Notes under the pieces: generated by a model
Told to the model about the DNA's origin: nothing
What the model saw: only the letters and a program-made list of their open reading frames with translations
Database searches by the model: none
Assembly (NCBI RefSeq): GCF_014779795.1
Contig: NZ_JACXZS010000003.1
Span: 305,654 to 369,653, forward strand
Reading direction: 5' to 3'
Length of the DNA: 64,000 nucleotides
Source: Microbacterium helvum
GTDB taxonomy: Bacteria > Actinomycetota > Actinomycetes > Actinomycetales > Microbacteriaceae
Part shown: piece by piece, positions 27,280 to 35,304 of the stretch
How the letters are laid out: every line of letters starts with the position of its first letter
Position numbering within the stretch: position 1 is the first letter of the stretch
Translations under genes and position numbers: made by a program

Positions 27280-28283
27280 CCGAGCCGAGGCTGCTCGCAT
27301 TCGACGGCGGAAACAGCAAGACCGACGTGCTGCTCGTCGACTTCGACGGGACGGTGATCGCACGCGCGCGTTCCGGGCCTTTCGCGCCTCACATCGTCGG
27401 CGCGGGCCCCGCCGTCGCGACAGTGGCACCTGCCGTGGAACACGTGCTCGCGATCGCAGGCCTCACCAGTGTCGACGTCGTAGCCGGATACCTCGCGAAT
27501 GCCGATCTTCCGGAGGAAGAGGCGACGATCGCCGACGCGATCGCTTCCTACAGGTGGGCGCCTCATGTCGAGGTGCGCAACGATACCTTCGCCATGCTCC
27601 GCGCGGGCACCGATGCCGAGGCGGGCGTCGCGGTCGTCTGCGGGGGCGGGATCAATTGCGTCGGGATCGCTCGCGACGGACGCCACGTGCGCTACCCCGC
27701 ACTCGGCCGAGCCACCGGCGATTGGGGCGGCGGGTTCGCCATCGGCAAGGAAGTGCTCTGGCATGCGAGCCGCGACGAAGACGGTCGCGGCCCTGCGACG
27801 CTGCTCACCGACCTGGTCGCACGGCACTTCGGATGCTCGTCCGCCGTCGAGGTCGCGACAGGCATGCACCTGGGCACCATCGACCGTGATCGCACGCACG
27901 AACTTGTGCCGCTGCTGTTCGCTGCGGTGGACGCAGGCGACGCCGTCGCGGCCGGAATCGTGCAGCGCCAAGCCGAAGAGATCGCACTGCTCGCGACCAC
28001 GACGATCCGCCGCATCGACGCGCTCGACGTGCCGATCGACGTCGTACTGGGCGGCGGGATGCTCACGAGCCGTCACCCGGCGCTCATCGATCCCGTGCTC
28101 GAAGGGATCGGCGCGGTCGCGCCGGGCGCCGTCGTCTCGATCGTCAGCGATGCGCCGATCGTCGGCTCCGCGCTGCTGGGCCTCGAGCACCTCGATGCGC
28201 TCGTGGGACGACACGGCTCCGCACCCGGCCGCCGCGACCGGCTGCGGGCCACGCTGGAGGCGCCGCACGCAGTGCTGGCGTGA
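27267..28283 (+). CDS. BadF/BadG-type sugar kinase (N-acetylglucosamine kinase-like)
   Basis: A 338-aa kinase of the ASKHA fold. LLAFDGGNSKTDVLLVDFDG is the phosphate-1 loop, GRATGDWGGGFAIGKEVLWHASR the conserved GDEGSG-like loop (here GDWGGG), and VVLGGGML the adenosine loop. Members phosphorylate GlcNAc or glucosamine. The GTG at 27267 is chosen because AAGGAG lies 9 nt before it; GTGs at 27258 and 27276 are alternatives. It overlaps the GH4 gene end by 13 nt. Equivalent in position to csnK. Confidence 0.85.
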   Translation: MGAVTEPRLLAFDGGNSKTDVLLVDFDGTVIARARSGPFAPHIVGAGPAVATVAPAVEHVLAIAGLTSVDVVAGYLANADLPEEEATIADAIASYRWAPHVEVRNDTFAMLRAGTDAEAGVAVVCGGGINCVGIARDGRHVRYPALGRATGDWGGGFAIGKEVLWHASRDEDGRGPATLLTDLVARHFGCSSAVEVATGMHLGTIDRDRTHELVPLLFAAVDAGDAVAAGIVQRQAEEIALLATTTIRRIDALDVPIDVVLGGGMLTSRHPALIDPVLEGIGAVAPGAVVSIVSDAPIVGSALLGLEHLDALVGRHGSAPGRRDRLRATLEAPHAVLA

Positions 28284-28385
28284 CGCAGCGCATCGGACTG
28301 GCGGCAATCGGCGCGGCGCCGGAGGGCGGACGGCTGGTTCCCGTGGACGACGCCTGCCGCCGCCGCGACAGCGGCGCGCGGGTGC

Positions 28386-29795
28386 CTACTCCCTGTGTCC
28401 TGCTTCTCCATCAGTAGGCGAGAGGCTCGTCATCGAGCGCTCGGGGTTCGGGGCGGGGAAGGGCGGGTGGTCGCAGACCTCGGCGAGCGTCATCTCGAGC
28501 GCATCGCCGAAGATGCGTAGGCCGCGCGTGCGGAGATCGTCGAGGAAGGGGCGCAGGAGAGAGCCGTCGGTGTCGAGGCGGCCCTCCGCCGTGAGTCTCG
28601 CGAGCAGTTGCATCGCGGCGGCGCCGACGGCGAACGCCTCGATCCACGGACGGCCCTCGGCGATGAGACGTTCGTTCGCGATCGGGCCGTGCAGCAGCCG
28701 ATCGGCGGATGCCGCGAGCCGGTCGGCGAGGGGGCCGAGCACGCGCACCGCCCGCGCAGTGTCGCCGAGGAGCATGCCGAAGGTGTGTTCCTCGAGGGCG
28801 AACGTCACCTCAGGCGCGTCGAGCTGGCTCAGGCAGGACGACCGCGAGTTGTCGGCGAAGTCCCGGTAAGCCGCCGCGTCGGGGCCGACGACGTCGCGAA
28901 GCGCGGCATCCCAGCTCGACTCCGGATCGTAGTCTGCGGGGGAGCGCAGATAGTCGGCGATCGTCGCGATGGCGATCTTCGAGGACTCGAAGCGCTCCAT
29001 CGCGTTCGCGATCACGCCCTCGGCGCTCGCCGCGAGGCCGGCAGCGCGCCCGCGGTACGGGCCGACGTGCAGTTCGTGCCGCATCGCGACGTCATTGACG
29101 GGGTAGTTGTCCCAGTAGGTCGGTCGACGCCCCGTCGCACGGGTGAACACCTCGGCGTCCGCGACGTCGAGCGTCGCCGAGCAGATCGCGCGCCCGGTCC
29201 AGAACAGCGCGATGTCGGGGTCGAGCGCCTGGCCGAGCTCGGCGACGTACGGCTCGTCGCCGTAACCCCAGTACTCCGTCGGGCACACGATGAGGGTCGA
29301 ATCGGGGACGCGTTCGCCGAGGCCCTGGAAGACGAGGTTCGCGAGCGTCGCCTGGGCCTGCGCGATCGAACCGAACCGTGCGATGTCGGCGTCGTGCTGA
29401 AGCCGCTGCGGGACGTCGTCGACGAGCAGGCCGAAGTGCCGGATGCCGAGAGCCGCCACGGAGGCGAGTTTATCGAGGACGCGCCCTGCGTCCTCCGGAT
29501 CGGAGTAGCGGATGCTGAGCCCTGGGGAGAGACAGTAGATCAGTTCTACGCCGACCGGCGCCGCGGCTGCCGCGAGCTCCGCGAGGTCGGCCAGCGCTGC
29601 GGGATCGTGCGGCCGCGCCCAGTCGCGCCGCAGGAACGGGTCGTCCTTGGGCGAATAGACGAAGCGGTTCATCCCGCGCTCGCCGATGAAGCGGATCATG
29701 TCGAGCCGGTCCTCGTGGGTCCACGGCGTGCCGTAGAAGCCCTCGACGACCCCGCGGATCGCGAACGCCGGCGCCCCGGCGCCTGCCGCCGTCAC
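28386..29795 (-). CDS. GH84 beta-N-acetylglucosaminidase (O-GlcNAcase family)
   Basis: GH84 hydrolyses beta-linked N-acetylglucosamine by substrate-assisted catalysis. The 469-aa protein contains GVVEGFYGTPWTHEDRLDM, YSPKDDPF, the catalytic Asp pair in LLVDDVP (D126-D127, equal to D174-D175 of human OGA) and YWDNYPVND (W228-D229-N230). It has no signal peptide, so it acts on imported saccharides or cytoplasmic substrates. The GTG at 29795 overlaps the SIS gene stop. The C-terminal ~170 residues are helical, as in bacterial GH84 relatives. Confidence 0.92.
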   Translation of the reverse strand: MTAAGAGAPAFAIRGVVEGFYGTPWTHEDRLDMIRFIGERGMNRFVYSPKDDPFLRRDWARPHDPAALADLAELAAAAAPVGVELIYCLSPGLSIRYSDPEDAGRVLDKLASVAALGIRHFGLLVDDVPQRLQHDADIARFGSIAQAQATLANLVFQGLGERVPDSTLIVCPTEYWGYGDEPYVAELGQALDPDIALFWTGRAICSATLDVADAEVFTRATGRRPTYWDNYPVNDVAMRHELHVGPYRGRAAGLAASAEGVIANAMERFESSKIAIATIADYLRSPADYDPESSWDAALRDVVGPDAAAYRDFADNSRSSCLSQLDAPEVTFALEEHTFGMLLGDTARAVRVLGPLADRLAASADRLLHGPIANERLIAEGRPWIEAFAVGAAAMQLLARLTAEGRLDTDGSLLRPFLDDLRTRGLRIFGDALEMTLAEVCDHPPFPAPNPERSMTSLSPTDGEAGHRE

Positions 29796-30526
29796 GATCG
29801 CCCCAGGATCGCGTCGTTGATCGCATCGCCCGTGTCGACGTTGCTGCTCGCGTAGACGCGGGGTTCGATGCCCGCCGCGACGGCGAATCCGACACTCTGC
29901 GCGACGACGGCGTTGACGATGGCGGCGCCCACCGCGGTCGACGTCGGGGCGACGCGGCGGGCGAAGCCGGGCACCTCGACGGCCGCATCGCCGAGCGCGC
30001 CGCGGTTGTCGATCACGATGTCGGCCAGTTCGAGCAGCCGGCGCCCGCCGCCGCGCGGGGTCGTCGCCTGCGAGTGGGTCACGCTGGTGACCGCGATCAC
30101 GGTGAGGCCGCGGACGCCCGCCTCGGCGGCGAGCTCGGTCGTGACCTGATTGCGGCCAGAGTTGGAGAAGACGAACAGGACGTCGCCGGTCGCGACGCCG
30201 TGGGCGTCGAGGATCTCGCGTGCGAGGCCCGGGAGCCGCTCCAGCCGCGTGCTCAGCGACGCATTCGCGTGCAGCATCAGGCCCTCGAACAGGATCGGGC
30301 GCACATCGGCGAGGCCACCCGCGCGGTAGTAGAGCTCCTCGGCGAGCATGTGCGAGTGGCCGGATCCGAAGGCGTGGATCTCGCGGCGGCCACCCATCGC
30401 TGCCGCGACGACCCGTGCCGCCTCGGTGATGACGTCCCACTGGGTGTCGAGCACCTCTTGCACGAGGTCGACGACGCACGCGAGATAGCGGCGGCCGGGG
30501 TCGTCGGGAGTGGATACGTCGTGCAT
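29792..30526 (-). CDS. SIS-domain sugar-phosphate-binding protein (UPF0309-like)
   Basis: A 244-aa protein with one SIS domain: EIHAFGSGHSHMLAEELYYRAGG, then LFVFSNSGRNQVTTELAAEA, and the helix NVDTGDAINDAIL at the end. UPF0309-type proteins are presumed phosphosugar isomerases or etherases, but none is well characterised. The ATG at 30526 follows GAGAGG and lies 1 nt after the kinase stop; the ATG at 30562 has no site. Its place between a sugar kinase and GH84 suggests it acts on the phosphorylated amino sugar. Confidence 0.85.
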   Translation of the reverse strand: MHDVSTPDDPGRRYLACVVDLVQEVLDTQWDVITEAARVVAAAMGGRREIHAFGSGHSHMLAEELYYRAGGLADVRPILFEGLMLHANASLSTRLERLPGLAREILDAHGVATGDVLFVFSNSGRNQVTTELAAEAGVRGLTVIAVTSVTHSQATTPRGGGRRLLELADIVIDNRGALGDAAVEVPGFARRVAPTSTAVGAAIVNAVVAQSVGFAVAAGIEPRVYASSNVDTGDAINDAILGRS

Positions 30527-30527
30527 G

Positions 30528-31442
30528 TCAGCCTCTCGTCCAGGTGTACAAGCCGGCGGCACCGGCCTGCGAGATCACGAATGCGCCGTCCAGGGCATCG
30601 CCGAGCGGCGACCTCGGGTCGAAGGCATCCGATTCCGCGCTCAGGCGCTCGACGAGGCGAGGGCGAAGCTGGGCGCCGAGGCGTCCGAGGATCACCAACG
30701 GCGTGCGATCGGGCCCGCCGATGTGCTCGCGTGCGGTGCGGGCGACGAGTGCGAGCTCGTCTACGGCCGTGTCGATGATGTTCATGGCGACCCGGTCGTC
30801 GCCCGCTGCCGCCACCAGCACTGCCGGCGCGAAGTGCGCGATCTCGTCGACGGCGCGATCCGACGAATGGATACGGATCGGCAGGTCGGACAACGCGCCG
30901 AACTGCGCCTCGGCGGCTCGGGCGAGGATCGTGCCGGGACCGCGTCCGTCTCCGGCGCGAAGCACCGCCCCGAGCCCTGCTCGGCCGATCCAGTATGCGC
31001 CGCCTTCATCGCCGAGGAGGTATCCGTGGCCGCCGATGAGGCGCGTCGTGGAGTCCGCCGGCCCGCGTAGCGCGCAGGCGACGCCGGTTCCGACGGAGAG
31101 TGCGACACCCCAGCCGCCGTGGAACGCGCCGGCGTGGGAGGTGATGCCGTCGTCGCAGACGACGACTCGGTCGGCGCCCACGGCGTCCGACACGAGTTCC
31201 GCGAGGCGCGCGCAGCCGGCACGGTCGCTCGGCACTGTCGTCAGGCCGAGGACGGCGGTGCCGACCGGTTCGGCGCCCGCCGCCTGCCAGGAGTCGATGA
31301 TCGTGGCGGCGACGGAAGCGAGCGTCTCGGGACCGCGCCAGCTCACGCCTGGCGCGGAGGCCGCACCACCCGACGACAATCGGACGCGCACTGCCGACTG
31401 TCCGCCGTCCACCGCGAGGATGCGGGTCTCAGCGACGGTCAT
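30528..31442 (-). CDS. BadF/BadG-type kinase, second copy
   Basis: A 304-aa kinase. ILAVDGGQSAVRVRL is the phosphate-1 loop, VALSVGTGVACAL the phosphate-2 loop, and GYLLGDEGGAYWIGR the GDEGGG-type loop typical of N-acetylglucosamine kinases (closer to that family than the kinase at 27267). The start overlaps the GntR stop (TCAT on the plus strand). Probably makes GlcNAc-6-phosphate from GlcNAc released by GH84. Confidence 0.88.
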   Translation of the reverse strand: MTVAETRILAVDGGQSAVRVRLSSGGAASAPGVSWRGPETLASVAATIIDSWQAAGAEPVGTAVLGLTTVPSDRAGCARLAELVSDAVGADRVVVCDDGITSHAGAFHGGWGVALSVGTGVACALRGPADSTTRLIGGHGYLLGDEGGAYWIGRAGLGAVLRAGDGRGPGTILARAAEAQFGALSDLPIRIHSSDRAVDEIAHFAPAVLVAAAGDDRVAMNIIDTAVDELALVARTAREHIGGPDRTPLVILGRLGAQLRPRLVERLSAESDAFDPRSPLGDALDGAFVISQAGAAGLYTWTRG

Positions 31443-32200
31443 GACCCGGCCCCGCCCTCGACGACGCCCGCCCCGCCGCCGACCTCTGCTCGCAGCTGGT
31501 ACTTGTCGCCGCGGTAGACGCACGTGGCGAGCATGACGATGCGGCCCGAGAGATCCCGGTCGATCATGCTCACGCGAAGGCACGCCTGGTCCGGGCCGAT
31601 TCCGAGAAGCTCTGCGCTCGCCGGAGCGGGGAGCACCGGCTCGATGCGCATGCTCGCGGCGCTCGCGACGAGGTCGTGCCGCGATGCGAGGGCCTCGTAG
31701 AGCGATCCGTCGAGATCGCTGCGCGTCAGGTGGGGCGCGTAGGCGACGGGAAGGTGCACGCTCTCGATCGCCATGGCTTCGGAATTGCCGAGGCGCAGGC
31801 GCAGCAGGCGGAACACGGGCGAGCCGACAGGCACGCGCAGCTGCGACGCGAGGGCGTCGTCGGCGGTGATCGTGCGGAACTCGAGGACGCGGCTGCTCGG
31901 CTCGATGCCGCGCGCGCGCATATCGTGCGTGAAGGACGTGAGGCCGATCACGTGCAGGACGGGGCTGAACACGACGTACGTGCCCGAGCCGCGGCGACGC
32001 TCGAGCAGCCCTTCGCCGACGAGCTCGTCCACCGCGGCGCGCAGCGTCATGCGCGCGACGCCCCAGTCTACGGACAGCTCGCGTTCGCCCGGCAGCCGGC
32101 GTCCAGGGCCGAGTTCTGCGATCAGGTCACGCAGTCGGCCGCGCAGCAGATCGCGGGTGCGTGTCTTCGACGTTGAGAACACGAGGAGAGTAGAACTCAT
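31439..32200 (-). CDS. GntR/HutC regulator, DasR-like
   Basis: A 253-aa regulator. Residues ~10-75 are the GntR winged helix (GRRLPGERELSVDWGVARMTLRAAVDELVGEGLLERRRGSGTYV). The UTRA domain begins LTSFTHDMRARGIEPSSRVLEF, very like DasR/NagR, which sense GlcN-6-P and GlcNAc-6-P. It heads the operon for the GlcNAc kinase, SIS protein and GH84. Two sites with the dre core CTAGACCA lie just upstream. The last ~15 residues are Gly-rich. Confidence 0.88.
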   Translation of the reverse strand: MSSTLLVFSTSKTRTRDLLRGRLRDLIAELGPGRRLPGERELSVDWGVARMTLRAAVDELVGEGLLERRRGSGTYVVFSPVLHVIGLTSFTHDMRARGIEPSSRVLEFRTITADDALASQLRVPVGSPVFRLLRLRLGNSEAMAIESVHLPVAYAPHLTRSDLDGSLYEALASRHDLVASAASMRIEPVLPAPASAELLGIGPDQACLRVSMIDRDLSGRIVMLATCVYRGDKYQLRAEVGGGAGVVEGGAGS

Positions 32201-32219
32201 CCGATCGCGAAGTGCAAAC

Positions 32220-32235
32220 CAGTGCCTAGACCAAT
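32220..32235 (-). promoter_or_regulatory. dre-like operator 1
   Basis: On the minus strand ATTGGTCTAGGCACTG resembles the DasR consensus ACTGGTCTAGACCACT (TGGTCTAG intact). It lies 20 nt before the GntR start codon. Confidence 0.6.
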
Positions 32236-32309
32236 TCCGAGTGGAGCGGTCGCTCGCTCACGGGGCGAAGCGTTGTCGCGAGCACCCGCCGTCCGTGCTG
32301 GAATCGGCC

Positions 32310-32325
32310 CGCGAACTAGACCACT
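32310..32325 (-). promoter_or_regulatory. dre-like operator 2
   Basis: AGTGGTCTAGTTCGCG on the minus strand shares the TGGTCTAG half-site. It lies about 45 nt before the -10 box of the GNAT gene, so one regulator could control both directions. Confidence 0.5.
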
Positions 32326-32370
32326 TTGCGATCCACTTCTCGAGATGGGGCCTCGTGGTGCGCCGTCGGC

Positions 32371-32376
32371 TATCGT
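32371..32376 (+). promoter_or_regulatory. -10 box of leaderless GNAT gene
   Basis: TATCGT ends 6 nt before the GTG at 32383. Confidence 0.5.
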
Positions 32377-32382
32377 GTCGCC

Positions 32383-32982
32383 GTGTACACGCGTGCCACC
32401 AGGGTCGACGATCTGCCGGTCGTCTATCGCATCTGCCACGAGAACGGTCTGCCCGATGACGGCTCGGAGCGGTCGCCTGAGCTGCTCGGACACGTCTACG
32501 TGGGGCCGTATCTGGTGGCCCCCGGGACCCGTTCGATCGTGGTGGTCGACGACCAGGGCGTCGCCGGGTACCTCCTGTGCGCCCGCGACACGCGCGCCCA
32601 CGAGGCGTGGGTCGAGGAGCACTGGCTGCCGGGGCTGCGCGCCGACCTGCCCCTCGATCGCCCGCGCCCGCGCGCGGATCAGGAGATCGTCGAGCTGCTG
32701 CATTCGCCGGAACTGGCGCCCGATGACGTGGTCGGGGAATATCCGGCCCACCTGCACATCGACATGATGGAGCGGTTGCGCGGCCGGGGAGTCGGGGGCG
32801 CCCTCATCGAGGAGCTGTGCGCGCTGCTCGCGGACGAGGGCGTGCGCGGCATACACCTCAACGTCGGAACGGACAACGAAGGCGCCATCCGCCTCTATCG
32901 ACGGCTCGGATTCACTGACGTCGGGCGGGGTGACTCTTCCCTCTACCTCGGCCGTACGCTCCCCACCGGCGCGGGCGCATGA
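32383..32982 (+). CDS. GNAT acetyltransferase like the C-terminal half of O-GlcNAcase
   Basis: A 199-aa GNAT. The N-terminal part (TRATRVDDLPVVYRICHENG, LGHVYVGPYLV, GVAGYLLCARDT, VEEHWLPGLRADLP) follows the order of the acetyltransferase-like domain of eukaryotic OGA and its bacterial relatives. The acetyl-CoA motif is intact as RLRGRGVGGALIEEL (R133-G138), then NEGAIRLYRRLGF. The substrate is unknown. It starts at the GTG at 32383; the ATG frame upstream would cross the promoter. It lies 0.2 kb from the GH84 operon's regulator. Confidence 0.82.
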   Translation: MYTRATRVDDLPVVYRICHENGLPDDGSERSPELLGHVYVGPYLVAPGTRSIVVVDDQGVAGYLLCARDTRAHEAWVEEHWLPGLRADLPLDRPRPRADQEIVELLHSPELAPDDVVGEYPAHLHIDMMERLRGRGVGGALIEELCALLADEGVRGIHLNVGTDNEGAIRLYRRLGFTDVGRGDSSLYLGRTLPTGAGA

Positions 32983-33056
32983 CTCTCGTAGTGACCACGC
33001 CCCGACTGTTTCGTCTCGTTCCCTCGTCGCTCGCTCGACGACCGGGAACGGGGTTC

Positions 33057-33062
33057 TACGCT
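33057..33062 (+). promoter_or_regulatory. -10 box of leaderless argA-like gene
   Basis: TACGCT ends 6 nt before the GTG at 33069; there is no ribosome site. Confidence 0.5.
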
Positions 33063-33068
33063 TGACGG

Positions 33069-33572
33069 GTGGCAGAGTTCACGATCCGGCCGGCGCGCAC
33101 GCGTGACGTGCGGCGCATTCAGGCCCTCCTCGAGCCGTTCGTGCAGCGGCGCATCCTGCTCGGCAAGGACCTCGTGGTGCTCTACGAGGCCACGCAGCAG
33201 TTCCTCGTCGCTGAGGACGCCGACGGCGAGCTCATCGGCTGCGGCGCGCTGCACGTGATGTGGGAGGATCTCGGCGAGGTACGCACCCTCATCGTCGCCG
33301 ACGGCTGGCTGCACCACGGCGTCGGCCGTGCGATCGTCGACGGTCTCGAGCAGAACGCGCGCACTCTGGGCCTGTCGCGCCTGTTCTGCCTGACGTTCGA
33401 GGTCGACTTCTTCACGCGCCGCGGTTTCGAGCCGATCGGCGAGCAGGTCGTGGATCCCGACGTGTACTCGCAGCTCATCCGCTCGCCTGACGAGGGCGTC
33501 GCCGAGTTCCTCGATCTCGCGCACGTGAAGCCGAACACGCTCGGCAACACCCGCATGCTCAAGCGCCTCTGA
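33069..33572 (+). CDS. argA: Amino-acid N-acetyltransferase, short NAGS type
   Basis: A 167-aa single-domain GNAT. FTIRPARTRDVRRIQALLEPFVQRRILLGKDLVVLYEATQQFLVAED and ELIGCGALHVMWEDLGEVRTLIV are typical of the stand-alone N-acetylglutamate synthases of actinobacteria (Rv2747 type), which make N-acetylglutamate for arginine synthesis. HHGVGRAIVDGL is the acetyl-CoA loop. No other arg genes are near. GTG start, probably leaderless. Confidence 0.85.
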   Translation: MAEFTIRPARTRDVRRIQALLEPFVQRRILLGKDLVVLYEATQQFLVAEDADGELIGCGALHVMWEDLGEVRTLIVADGWLHHGVGRAIVDGLEQNARTLGLSRLFCLTFEVDFFTRRGFEPIGEQVVDPDVYSQLIRSPDEGVAEFLDLAHVKPNTLGNTRMLKRL

Positions 33573-33642
33573 CCGGGCGTTCTCGAACCTCAGGGTTTCA
33601 CGGCTCGGCGCGCGCCGGTTCGGGATGCCGGCGGCCGCGGTT

Positions 33643-33648
33643 TAGCCT
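33643..33648 (+). promoter_or_regulatory. -10 box of leaderless DUF4232-like gene
   Basis: TAGCCT ends 6 nt before the ATG at 33655. Confidence 0.5.
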
Positions 33649-33654
33649 GTCAGC

Positions 33655-34365
33655 ATGACCGGCACCACCGCGCGACGTCGCCACTCTCCGGCGGTGTACC
33701 GTCGCAGGCGCATGGTGCTGCTCGTCGGAGTGCTCATGGTCGTCGCCGTGGTCTGGCTGCTCATCGCTCAGCCCTGGGCCGGCGCCGATCAGGCGGACGC
33801 CAAAGACGCGCAGACGACGAAGCAGAATCAGACCGACGCCCTGCCGGTGCCCTCTTCCGGCGCCACCGAGGTCGCGGGAGACGCCAACGCCGGAGATGCG
33901 GGCACGACGGCCGGCGCCACGGACAATGCGACGCCCACCCCGGGCCCGACGTCCACGGCGCTGCCGTGCGTAGCCAGCGCGGTCTCGGTCGAGGCTGTGA
34001 CCTCGGCCGACACGTACTCCGGCGATGAGAGCCCGCAGTTCTCCATCAAGCTCACCAACAACGGCCCCGACTGCACACTGAACGTGGGGACGAGCGGCCA
34101 GTCCTTCACAGTCACGAGCGGCGACGACGTGTGGTGGCGCTCGACCGACTGCCAGAGTGAGCCGAGCGACATGATCGTGACCATCGCCGCCGGTCAGACG
34201 GTGTCCAGCGCGTCGGCTCTCGCCTGGGATCGCACACGCTCCGCCGTCGGCACCTGTGCCGACGAGACCCGGCCGCGCGCGCCGGGCGGCGGCGCCTCGT
34301 ACAACCTCACGGTAGAGATCGGCGGCATCCCGTCGATCCAGCCGAAGCAGTTCCTGCTCTACTGA
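33655..34365 (+). CDS. Membrane-anchored extracytoplasmic protein (DUF4232-like)
   Basis: A 236-aa protein: basic N-terminus, one membrane helix (about residues 20-39), a Thr/Ala/Pro linker to ~100, then an extracytoplasmic beta domain with four Cys (PCVAS, DCTLNV, DCQSE, GTCAD). PQFSIKLTNNGPDCTLNVGTSGQSFTV recalls the DUF4232 sandwich fold. No function can be given. Confidence 0.7.
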   Translation: MTGTTARRRHSPAVYRRRRMVLLVGVLMVVAVVWLLIAQPWAGADQADAKDAQTTKQNQTDALPVPSSGATEVAGDANAGDAGTTAGATDNATPTPGPTSTALPCVASAVSVEAVTSADTYSGDESPQFSIKLTNNGPDCTLNVGTSGQSFTVTSGDDVWWRSTDCQSEPSDMIVTIAAGQTVSSASALAWDRTRSAVGTCADETRPRAPGGGASYNLTVEIGGIPSIQPKQFLLY

Positions 34366-34414
34366 GCTGGGCTCGGCGTTCGCTCTGCGGCGCGGCACGC
34401 CCCGCAGAAACCGC

Positions 34415-34447
34415 GGAGCGGGGCGTCCCCCCGGACCGCCCCGCTCC
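34415..34447 (+). terminator. Terminator
   Basis: Perfect 11-bp stem (GGAGCGGGGCG with its complement at 34437-34447) and an 11-nt loop, 49 nt after the preceding stop. Confidence 0.7.
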
Positions 34448-34557
34448 CCGCACCGGGTGTAGCCGAACAACCGGTCGTGCGTGCTTTCGACGATTGTCAC
34501 CCCTATTGGTACGCTGTGTCTACCTTTGAGGCAGAACTTTTGAGGGGATGGCGGGAG

Positions 34558-35304
34558 TTGGGGTTCACGAGAAAGCCGGTGATCGGCCTGACGACCTACC
34601 TTGAGCAGACGACGCAGGGTGTGTGGGACGTTCGGGCGGCCTTCCTGCCGCAGCAGTACTTCGACGGCGTGACCTCGTCCGGCGGCATCGCGGTGCTCCT
34701 GCCGCCTCAGCCTGACGTCCAGGCGGCGGCAGAGGCGGTGCTGGACGGACTGGACGGTCTCGTGCTCACCGGTGGGCTGGACGTCGAGCCTGCGCTGTAC
34801 GGCGCGGTGCGGCATCCACTCACCGATCCGGCCCGACCCGACCGTGACGCGTGGGAGCTCGCGCTGTTCCGCGGGGCGGAGCGGCGGCGCATGCCGGTGC
34901 TCGCGATCTGCCGTGGGCTGCAGCTGGTCAACGTCGGGCGCGGCGGCACCCTTCATCAGCACCTGCCCGACGTGCTGGGCACGGAGCGGTACCAGCTCGG
35001 CGGCGGGGTCTTCGCGGTCAACGAAGTCCTCGTCGACGAGCACTCGCGGCTTGCGGACCTCATCGGCGCGGGCGCGCTCGACGTGCACAGCTACCACCAC
35101 CAGGGCATCGACCGGCTGGGCGAGGGGCTCATCGCCTCCGCGCGCACCGACGACGGGCTGGTGCAGGCGTTCGAGTCCGACGGAGAGGGATACGTCGTCG
35201 GCGTGCAGTGGCACCCCGAAGAGAACCCCGAGGATCGCCGGCTCTTCGAGGGGCTGGTGGCCGAGGCATCCACCTTCGCGCTGTCGTCCGCGCTGCAGCC
35301 ATGA
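34558..35304 (+). CDS. Class I glutamine amidotransferase-like hydrolase (peptidase C26)
   Basis: A 248-aa protein of the gamma-glutamyl-GABA hydrolase (PuuD) type. PVIGLTTYLEQ is the family start, VLTGGLDVEPALYG and LAICRGLQLVN (nucleophile Cys 118) are conserved, and the His-Glu of the triad is in VGVQWHPEE. The TTG at 34558 is preferred because family members begin a few residues before PVIGLT and GAGGGG lies 10 nt upstream; the GTG at 34477 would add 27 unmatched residues. Overlaps the FadR-type gene by 4 nt, suggesting polyamine or amino-acid catabolism under its control. Confidence 0.85.
   Translation: MGFTRKPVIGLTTYLEQTTQGVWDVRAAFLPQQYFDGVTSSGGIAVLLPPQPDVQAAAEAVLDGLDGLVLTGGLDVEPALYGAVRHPLTDPARPDRDAWELALFRGAERRRMPVLAICRGLQLVNVGRGGTLHQHLPDVLGTERYQLGGGVFAVNEVLVDEHSRLADLIGAGALDVHSYHHQGIDRLGEGLIASARTDDGLVQAFESDGEGYVVGVQWHPEENPEDRRLFEGLVAEASTFALSSALQP

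Noticed and set aside
28361..28376. Terminator between the convergent kinase and GH84 genes
   Set aside because: Only a 6-bp CGCCGC/GCGGCG stem is available, not distinguishable from chance in this GC content.
34477..34557. Upstream GTG start for the peptidase C26 gene
   Set aside because: The extra 27 residues match nothing in the family and their codons are AT-rich, more like a leader; the TTG at 34558 fits the usual N-terminus.
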